Assembly (NCBI GenBank): GCA_020747015.1
Contig: JAGTJM010000079.1
Coordinates: 62,001 to 126,000, forward strand
Direction: 5' to 3'
Length of the DNA stretch: 64,000 nt
Source of the DNA: Pyrenochaeta sp. MPI-SDFR-AT-0127
Taxonomy: Eukaryota > Ascomycota > Dothideomycetes > Pleosporales > Cucurbitariaceae
Shown piece after piece: positions 56,752-64,000 of the stretch. A program made the translations under genes and the position numbers. How positions within the stretch are numbered: the stretch's first letter is position 1; each line of letters starts with the position of its first letter. The notes under the pieces are model-generated. The model worked only from the letters and a program-made list of their open reading frames with translations, ran no database searches and was not told the DNA's origin.

Positions 56752-59700
56752 ATGGAGGCCGGCAAGCTAGCTCCTCCAACCCTCCAGATTAATACCCGGC
56801 AACGGGCTTTGAGCGAAGCTGAGACTATCACCTCACAAACATCAAATCCATTCTTAACGCCAGTCTCGCCGAGTAACGCATCAAGAAGCAGTGCATCTAC
56901 TGTAATAGAAGACCCCGAAGCAGCATTACGGCCAGACCCCGGTAGTAACGAAGCCGACTTCAAAGTTGAAAACAACCCATTCGCATTCTCACCGGGGCAG
57001 CTAAACAAGCTTCTAAATCCAAAATCTCTCGCTGCTTTTCAGGCGTTAGGTGGTATCCGCGGTATTGCAACTGGTCTACAATCAGATGTGCATACTGGAT
57101 TAAGTGTCGATGAATCGACAGCCCCGCGACATGTCACGTTCGACGAAGCTACTAACCCACAGACGCCAACTAAAGAGAAAGACTCCAGTCGACCACCAAG
57201 CAATGGAGAGCCTTTTCAGGATCGGATACGAGTTTATGGACGCAACACACTTCCGCCGAAGAAAGCTACTCCATTGTGGAAATTAATATGGAACGCATAT
57301 AACGACACCGTTCTCATCGTTCTTACTGTTGCCGCCGCTATATCGCTTGCTCTCGGCCTGTACGAAACATTTGGCGCAGAACACCCGCCCGGTTCTCCAA
57401 CTCCAGTCGACTGGGTAGAAGGACTTGCAATCTGTATCGCTATCGTTATTGTGGTCCTCGTTACTGCTCTGAATGACTGGCAGAAAGAACAGGCCTTTGC
57501 TCGACTAAATGCCAAGAAGGAAGAACGAGAGATCAAGGTTACGCGCTCTGGAAGGATTATCATGATCAGTGTTTACGATGTACTGGCTGGAGATATCGTA
57601 CATTTGGAGCCTGGCGATGTAATTCCAGTCGACGGTGTTTTCATCGATGGTTCTGATGTCAAGTGCGACGAATCGTCCGCAACAGGAGAATCCGACGCGA
57701 TCCGCAAGACGCCGGGGGCTGCCGTCATGAAAGCCTTGGAGTCGGGCCAATCCACAAAGAGCCTAGACCCGTTCATCATCTCTGGTGCAAAGGTTATCGA
57801 AGGTGTTGGAACTTATATGGCCACCTCTGTTGGAGTTCACAGCAGCTTCGGAAGTATCATGATGTCCGTTCGCGCCGATATCGAAGCCACTCCTCTCCAG
57901 GAGAAGCTTGGCGGCCTCGCTATGGCTATCGCCAAGATCGGAAGCACAGCTGCAGTCATTCTGTTTTTTGTGCTTCTCTTCCGCTTTGTAGCTGGTTTGT
58001 CTGGCGACACTCGACCACCCGCCAAAAAGGTTTCAGCCTTCATGGATATTCTCATCGTCGCAGTTACAATTATCGTTGTGGCTGTTCCAGAGGGCCTTCC
58101 ACTGGCGGTTACCCTGGCATTGGCTTTTGCGACCACAAAGATGTTGAAAGAGAACAACCTTGTGCGAGTGTTACGTGCATGCGAAACTATGGGCAACGCA
58201 ACAGCTATTTGCTCTGACAAGACTGGAACCTTGGTGAGTTGACTAACAATAGACCATGATTTGTTACTGACTTGTTCCGTGCAGACAACCAACAAGATGA
58301 CTGTTGTCGCAGGCACATTTGGTTCCACCAGCTTTGTACATTCCGACACAACTTCAGAGAAAGCTCAGCCGATCTCATCCTGGGCCTCAGAAATCACACC
58401 AGCGGCCAAAGAACTCCTTGTCCAATCCGTCGCAATCAATTCCACCGCATTTGAGGGCGAAGAAGAGGGCAGAGCCGTCTTTGTCGGATCCAAGACTGAG
58501 ACAGCTTTGCTTCAGCTGGCCAAGGACCACCTTGGCCTGCTGTCGCTTTCCGAGACACGGGACAATGAGCAAGTTGCACACATGTTTCCCTTCGATTCTA
58601 GCAAGAAGTGTATGGGAGCTGTCATCAAACTCAAGGACGGTGGATACCGCCTGCTCGTCAAGGGGGCCTCTGAAATTCTTCTGAGTTTCTCCTCTCTTGC
58701 TGCCCACTTCGACACTCTCGAGACAGAACCACTTTCTGAAGCTCAACGCCAATCGTTGACCGACACAATCAATGAGTATGCGGGAAGGTCTCTGAGGACT
58801 ATTGGACTCGTATATCACGACTTTCCTCAATGGCCGCCTGCAAATGCTGAGCTCACCGAGGGTGGCAGCGTAGACTTTGGCTACCTACTCCGTGATCTCA
58901 CATTCTTCGGTCTAGTTGGTATCCAGGATCCCGTTCGCCCCGGTGTGCCAGAAGCTGTTCGCAAAGCTCAAGGTGCTGGCGTCACAGTCCGTATGGTTAC
59001 TGGCGACAACATGCAAACTGCGCGAGCTGTTGCGACTGAGTGTCTCATCTACACCGAGGGTGGCGTTGTCATGGAAGGTCCAGAATTCCGCCGACTATCA
59101 GAGGATGAAATGGACAAGGTTCTACCGCAGCTTCAAGTCTTGGCTCGTTCTTCTCCAGAGGACAAGAGGATTCTCGTCACACGGCTCAAGGCCCTAGGCG
59201 AGATTGTCGCCGTGACGGGAGATGGCACCAACGATGCGCCAGCTCTCAAGGCTGCGAACATTGGATTTTCTATGGGCATCTCCGGTACCGAAGTCGCAAA
59301 GGAGGCCTCTGCCATCATTCTCATGGACGACAATTTCACGTCTATCATCACCGCTCTCATGTGGGGACGAGCCGTCAATGACGCCGTGCAGAAATTTCTA
59401 CAAGTAAGTCTAACGCAATTGAACACATTTTCAAAATACTGACCAAGTTAGTTCCAAATCACTGTCAACATCACCGCTGTCGTGTTGGCTTCCGTAACGG
59501 CTATATACGATGCTGAAATGAGGCCTGCCCTTAAGGCTGTGCAATTGCTCTGGGTTAACTTGATCATGGATACATTTGCCGCACTTGCGCTTGCTACCGA
59601 TCCACCAACGGAGAAGATCTTGGACCGCCCTCCACAGGGTAAAGATAAGCCTCTGATCACGACAACCATGTGGAAGCAAATTACAGGCCAAAACATCTAC

Positions 59701-60270
59701 AAACTCACTGTCATCTTCGTCCTCTATTTTGCTGGCGGAGACATCCTTGGCTACGACCTCTCCATTCCCGAAAAGAAGCTCGAACTTGATACGGTCATCT
59801 TCAACAGCTTCGTTTGGATGCAGATTTTCAACATCTTCAACAACCGACGTCTCGATAACAAGCTCAATGTGCTTGAGGGCATACTCAGCAATTTCTTCTT
59901 CATCGGTATTGTTGTGCTCATCATTGGCTTGCAAGTCATGATCGTCTTCGTTGGAGGCCGAGCGTTCCAGATCTCACCCGGTGGCCTTGACGGCACCCAG
60001 TGGGGCATCTCGATTGTAACTGGTTTCGTATGTATTCCGTGGGCAGTAGCCATTAGGTACTTCCCTGATGAGTGGTTTGCGGTCATCGCGGCGTTTGTTG
60101 GCAAGCCTGTTGTCGTCGTTTACAGGTGGTGTTGCCAGGGTGCGTCAAAGTTCGTGGGGTTGTTCAAGAAGCGTAAGAACAACAAGGAAAGCGATGCGGA
60201 GGCAGGAGTTGCTCCGCCCATCGTCGTGGTCGACAATGATGCTACCACGACAGAGAAGGATAGGTCATGA
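56752..60270 (+). CDS. PMC1: PMC1-type calcium-transporting P-type ATPase
   Basis: Three exons (56752-58233, 58285-59403, 59452-60270) give 1139 aa. The P-type ATPase motifs are all present: TGES in the actuator domain, PEGLPLAVTLALAFATTKM, the phosphorylation site SDKTGTLTTNK (Asp489, at the exon 1/2 boundary), KGASE in the nucleotide domain, and MVTGDN and TGDGTNDAPALK in the P domain. The PEGLP membrane motif and the length place it in the P2B (plasma-membrane Ca-ATPase/vacuolar Pmc1) group. It would pump calcium into the vacuole or out of the cell. The first ATG of the gene is at 56752; the upstream frame starts only with GTG. A Lys-rich tail follows the last membrane segment. The gene looks intact. 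Confidence 0.94.
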
Positions 60271-60479
60271 GTGTTACGTGGCTTAGCAAATGCCCTTAGA
60301 ATGCCTATTGTATTATAGTTTCTTTGATGTTATACGCGTAGATTACAATACCCAATTACATGAGATAATGACGCAATGATATAGTTGTATGTTCTTCCAA
60401 ATCTTCACTACGTAGCTGTGGATCTTGTAAGCATATGGGAGTGCGAGACCAGGCTATTGGTAAACATACACAAATTCCG
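60271..60479. other. 3' flank of the calcium pump gene
   Basis: Ordinary AT-leaning 3' flanking sequence lies between the stop codon and the AT-rich island. No gene was seen. Confidence 0.4.
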
Positions 60480-61400
60480 CGACGAGGGAAGATTAATTAT
60501 TGTCTGATACTAAATAATTTCCTGTAATGATATTAACTCTTTACTTAGTAACCTTACTCTATTCCTAAGAACTAATCTTTACTCTATACTATCTTCTTAG
60601 TATAGGTCTTTATAATATCAGGCCTTAGTACTAGCCTAAGAGTAGCTAGTAGCCTTATTAGCTTATAAGAATCTACTAGAGATTAGGCTAGGCTAATATA
60701 ATATATACTATCCTTAGAAGAACAGATATATCTATTTATTTCTTCCTTTATTAGGCTATACAGTCTAGTAGCCTAGGACTGAAGCTGTAATAAGCCTCTA
60801 AGCGTTACATAAGAATAGGGGCAGGGTACGCGCTCTAGTATAGAATAGGAGCCACTAAGAGAGTATTAGACCTCCCTCTAATACTACCCTAAATAGGCCC
60901 TATTACTCCTATCCTCTATATATATAAAGGAGTTCTTAGTAGTAGATAGTAGGATAAGTTCTTCTTATCCTTCTATATTAGACTTATAGGAATAGAGGTA
61001 TTCTTAGTTATCTACTATAGTATACACTCCTATATACCTTTAAGTTGTACTTAGATCCTTTTTAGAACTCTTTAGTACCTGTATCGTTATAAAAACCTTA
61101 TACTAAGGCCGAAATAAAGCTAGTATAGCTTAGTTAGCTTTATTTATATATATAAGGATTAGGGAATATTAAATAAATAGGAATATAGAATAATAGATAG
61201 TAAATCTTAACTTAATTATCTTATTATTTCTTACCTATAGAGACTTCTTATTACTATAGCTACGCTAGTACCTACCTTAAGGGAGTACTTAGATAAGTAA
61301 TCTATCTATAAAATATATTACGTAAGCTTTGTATAATAGTCTTTAGATTGGTATAGCTTATATCTTTGACTTTATCGAAACCTATTAGGTAGATTTAAAG
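60480..61400. repeat. AT-rich, RIP-like mutated repeat relic
   Basis: About 0.9 kb of sequence is built mainly from TA, CTA, TAG and TTA words (ctatagta, ttagtata and similar), with very few CA or TG dinucleotides and no reading frame of any length. Composition changes sharply at both ends. This is the signature of repeat-induced point mutation, which turns CpA into TpA in duplicated DNA of filamentous ascomycetes. The original element cannot be identified, and I see no intact terminal repeats. Confidence 0.75.
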
Positions 61401-61963
61401 ATGTCAAAGCAAACGTTTCGCGATGTAACTTGGTAAAATCCACTAGGCCGCTCACGTATGTGTTCCACTTACTTGGGAACTACGTTATCTAGAAGTAATA
61501 TTCTACAGTCAGCTGCCTAGAGTACAAACATAGCATGATGGCTGATGCTCGATTATTCTTGAATCCCCCTTGCAGTTCACAGAGCCCCTTAAAACTAGGC
61601 AATCATGGTGTTTTGGGTTTAGGGTGTTCATGCTGGGACACTTGCAGTGGCACAGGTTTCGACTATCTGGACCTTCAGATTGTGTTTGTGCCGCATTCTT
61701 AAAGTTAATATCGGCGCTGTATCTTTGCCTCAATTACAAAAGTCTCTCAGAACCTCGAGGTTTAACGCCCACCTCTTAGCAGACTACCTTCATTGGTTCA
61801 TGCTTTCTGAAAGCGCTGTGGACGGCTGTGTATGATTCACCGCCTAACGGCAGTGGAAATCCTGAGTTCCAGCATTGCTCGTTAATAACTGCACGGGGCA
61901 AACTTAGAGCCTAGCACCAAACTTGTGGGTTTGAAATGTCTTTCTAATCACGTATGCCATGGT
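61401..61963. other. Intergenic region, normal composition resumes
   Basis: This sequence lies between the AT-rich island and the decayed secreted-protein gene. Short frames of about 60-75 codons have no motif. Nothing was recognised. Confidence 0.4.
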
Positions 61964-61970
61964 TATAAAA
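61964..61970 (+). promoter_or_regulatory. TATA-like box before the decayed secreted-protein gene
   Basis: TATAAAA lies about 40 bases before the ATG at 62011 and about 105 bases before the signal-peptide ATG at 62077. This suggests the promoter survived even though the coding region is broken. Confidence 0.4.
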
Positions 61971-62010
61971 AGACTTCTACGTCGAGACTATTTTCTGCCC
62001 AAATCAGCTT

Positions 62011-63776
62011 ATGAATAACAAAACCGCATCGTCCAAATTATTCCTTCCAGCACCTTCGCGGAAAACATTCTCCATTATGGGGTTCTGCTGTCTCCCCTTC
62101 CTGCCCCTCCTGCTTCTGTTACTTGGTGAACCCTGCGTCACAGTCGACCCCATGAGTTACAACGTTACAGGCTACGATACTGCCCCGGACTTGTCGAAGT
62201 ACAGCTTCGATCCATACCCGTCACTGAAGGATGAGAGCGGGAATCAGATTGATGCGGCAAACGTGCGCGGGACGCGCCTCTTTGGGTATGAGGGTTGTGG
62301 TGCCGAAGAGTACAAAATCATCAACGACGCTTACAATGATTTTTACAGGTTATCCCATATAGATGGTCTTTGTTCGAACATCGCGTGGGGTGATCAAGCC
62401 GCCAAGGAAATGTGGGGTTACGATGCTGATTTGAGGTGGCCTCTTCCTGATACTAGAAAGGAGGAGATACGACGTACATTCCAGCCTAACCTTCAATTAT
62501 TCCATCGCTAATCGTGGCGACTTAGAGATCTATGATGCTGCCAGCTCGATCTGGTATTCGTCTTGGCAGGGACCGCCTTGGAGCCCCGGTATCCTGGGCC
62601 GCGATCTTTGGATACATGTGACATGCAGTGGCGGAGACATTTCAGGGGATCCAACCAACAAGTGTGAATATTGAGCCGATCCACTCGATAATCCATACTG
62701 CCCACCACCAGATGATGGCGGCCCGGCAGTGAACTCAGATTATGAGGCTTACTCAGAGGAAAGAGATAACAGTTGGTTGGGCTACAGCAAAATCACGTTA
62801 TGTAATCGATTCCATAACAATTTCAAGACTCTGGACGAAGCTACCACTTATGCCAAAACACCAGATCGTTAGGAGAATTTGGAAAACTGGAGTAATAGAG
62901 CGAGATGCTTTTTTCATGAGATCACTCATCTAGTATACTTCATGAGTAGGTGTAGATGCAAAAATGCATGTTGAACGTATGCTAACTACGTATGTAGACT
63001 CATCTCCAAAAACACCACTAATTGATGACCTCCTCATTAACTATGGCCCTAAGAGTAAAAAAAAGCAAGAAGTTGCGTATGGACCCTTCCATGTGAAAGT
63101 GTTGCGTTACTATAGAGGAGATGCCTGGTACGCCGGGAAGAACGCCGATTCCTACGCATGGTACGCAATGGCTATATGGGCCAAGAGGGAGATCGGGCAC
63201 TACCCTGAACACCCCAAAGCCGGATCATTGAAGCCAAACAGAGCACCTCGTCGGGCTGACGGGTCCTCGCTGAACACCCCTCCCAAGGCGGATATTGAAG
63301 ATGACCCGGAAGGCCAGGAGATCGAGTATCAGCCTGCCGAGGACTTCACTCCTTCGGGTTGCGGCGATAAGATGAGTGTTGCAGGTACAACGATACCCAC
63401 ACTTAGTGTCAGCTGCGTCGATAATGCCAGCGTTATTCCACGCAGTGTCTTCAGCTCAGACAGCAACCAGGTGTATGACACCTTTTGTCGCGGTGCCGTA
63501 AATAATCGCAACCGACTCTACTGGATGTCCGACGTCTTTGGCAATCTGACTGGGAATGAGCCAACGGGCAACTCGAGAATTAAGCGTCTCGCTCACATGA
63601 TCTTGAATAGTAAAGACGACGGACCCGAACAGCTCACGAATTGGCATTTCAAGCTCGATTGGACACCAATGGAGGAGTCACTTGATGGCGCAGAATGCTT
63701 TTTAGATTGCCCAACTGCGTTTGCTGCACTCACACAACACCTCAGTGCTCGCAGAAGGGAGAGACGAAAGATTTGA
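62011..63776 (+). pseudogene. Decayed gene for a secreted HExxH-motif (zincin-like) protein
   Basis: The start is good: a signal peptide (MGFCCLPFLPLLLLLLGEP, from 62077) and a well-formed domain with EEYKIINDAYNDFYRLSHID. Near 62480 the frame shifts. The continuing frame (NRGDLEIYDAASSIWYSSWQ) meets a TGA at about 62672 and a TAG at about 62870 before reaching CFFHEITHLVYF, which holds the zinc-protease motif HExxH. Another shift or a poor intron follows near 62950. The last 200 residues (from DSSPKTPLIDDLL) are open again to the stop at 63776. No legal intron set removes both stops. The layout fits a fungal secreted metallopeptidase-like family, now inactive; a sequencing error could explain one shift but not all lesions. 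Confidence 0.6.
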
Positions 63777-64000
63777 TGTCAATCTCGGGACAGATAAATG
63801 TAGGTTGTGGAACATTCGGATACACAGTGAAGGGAATCGCGATATCGTGAGATGCAGGTGGTTAGCATATGCTGTGAACATGGCGAAGACCTGAACCATG
63901 CGAACTCGGACATTTCTATGCGGTCTATCATCACTTGATAGATTCCTTTATTTAGGTGTTTGCTACTTTCCTGCCATTACAGTTGTTATGCGTCTTCTTT
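63777..64000. other. Right-edge flank
   Basis: This is the 3' flank of the decayed gene up to the window edge. No feature was recognised. Confidence 0.4.

Noticed and set aside
62410..62520. A 49-base intron (weak GTGGCC donor) that would bypass the first frameshift in the decayed secreted gene
   Set aside because: It would remove sequence that looks coding, uses a poor donor and still leaves two downstream in-frame stops.
1..64000. tRNA genes, rRNA, CRISPR arrays or intact transposons
   Set aside because: No T-loop/acceptor-like tRNA pattern, regularly spaced repeat array, transposase or reverse-transcriptase frame was found by eye; a dedicated scan would be needed to exclude a tRNA fully.

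Overview
The window is fungal nuclear DNA from a filamentous ascomycete (Pezizomycotina). The evidence is short introns of about 45-80 bases with GT...AG ends and CTAAC/CTGAC-like branch sites, a multidomain iterative polyketide synthase, fungal PDR and MDR ABC transporters, many secreted plant-wall enzymes, and an AT-rich island that looks RIP-mutated. The protein styles fit a plant-associated Dothideomycete (Pleosporales) best, but that is inference. I rebuilt exons by hand by requiring legal splice sites and frame continuity; the joined exons of each spliced gene sum to a multiple of three.

Region by region. 0.7-5.4 kb: a probable mitochondrial protein and an LSM-domain (NatC auxiliary-like) protein share a short divergent promoter, followed by a truncated F-box-like gene and a six-exon short-chain dehydrogenase. 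6.2-7.6 kb: a secreted GH28 exopolygalacturonase. 9.2-32.8 kb: a candidate secondary-metabolite locus. It holds a beta-lactamase-fold serine hydrolase, a 12-exon full-length MDR (ABCB) exporter, an FSH/LovG-like hydrolase, a divergently transcribed highly reducing PKS, and a full-length PDR (ABCG) exporter. 33.4-39.2 kb: an AT-hook protein, a conserved hypothetical protein with a 7-bp minisatellite just before its start, a two-exon Rieske protein and a B3/4-domain protein. 39.6-46.4 kb: three secreted hydrolytic proteins (GH32 invertase, BNR-propeller/polysaccharide-lyase-like protein, M14 carboxypeptidase). 46.6-60.3 kb: housekeeping genes (CTK1/CDK12-type kinase, GTP cyclohydrolase I, dienelactone hydrolase, PMC1-type calcium pump). 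60.5-61.4 kb: a strongly AT/TpA-rich RIP-like repeat relic. 62.0-63.8 kb: a decayed gene for a secreted HExxH-motif protein.

How the genes fit together. The PKS would build a reduced polyketide, the adjacent FSH hydrolase could release the chain from the carrier domain as LovG does, and two different ABC exporter classes could remove the product and give self-protection. The beta-lactamase-fold enzyme may be a tailoring or hydrolytic partner. No cluster-specific transcription factor, P450 or trans-acting enoyl reductase is visible. The PKS itself is unusual: no C-methyltransferase domain, a catalytic Asp-to-Glu change in the dehydratase, and an altered, shortened enoyl-reductase region. The carbohydrate-active genes suggest growth on plant pectin, sucrose/fructan and perhaps rhamnose-glucuronate polymers.
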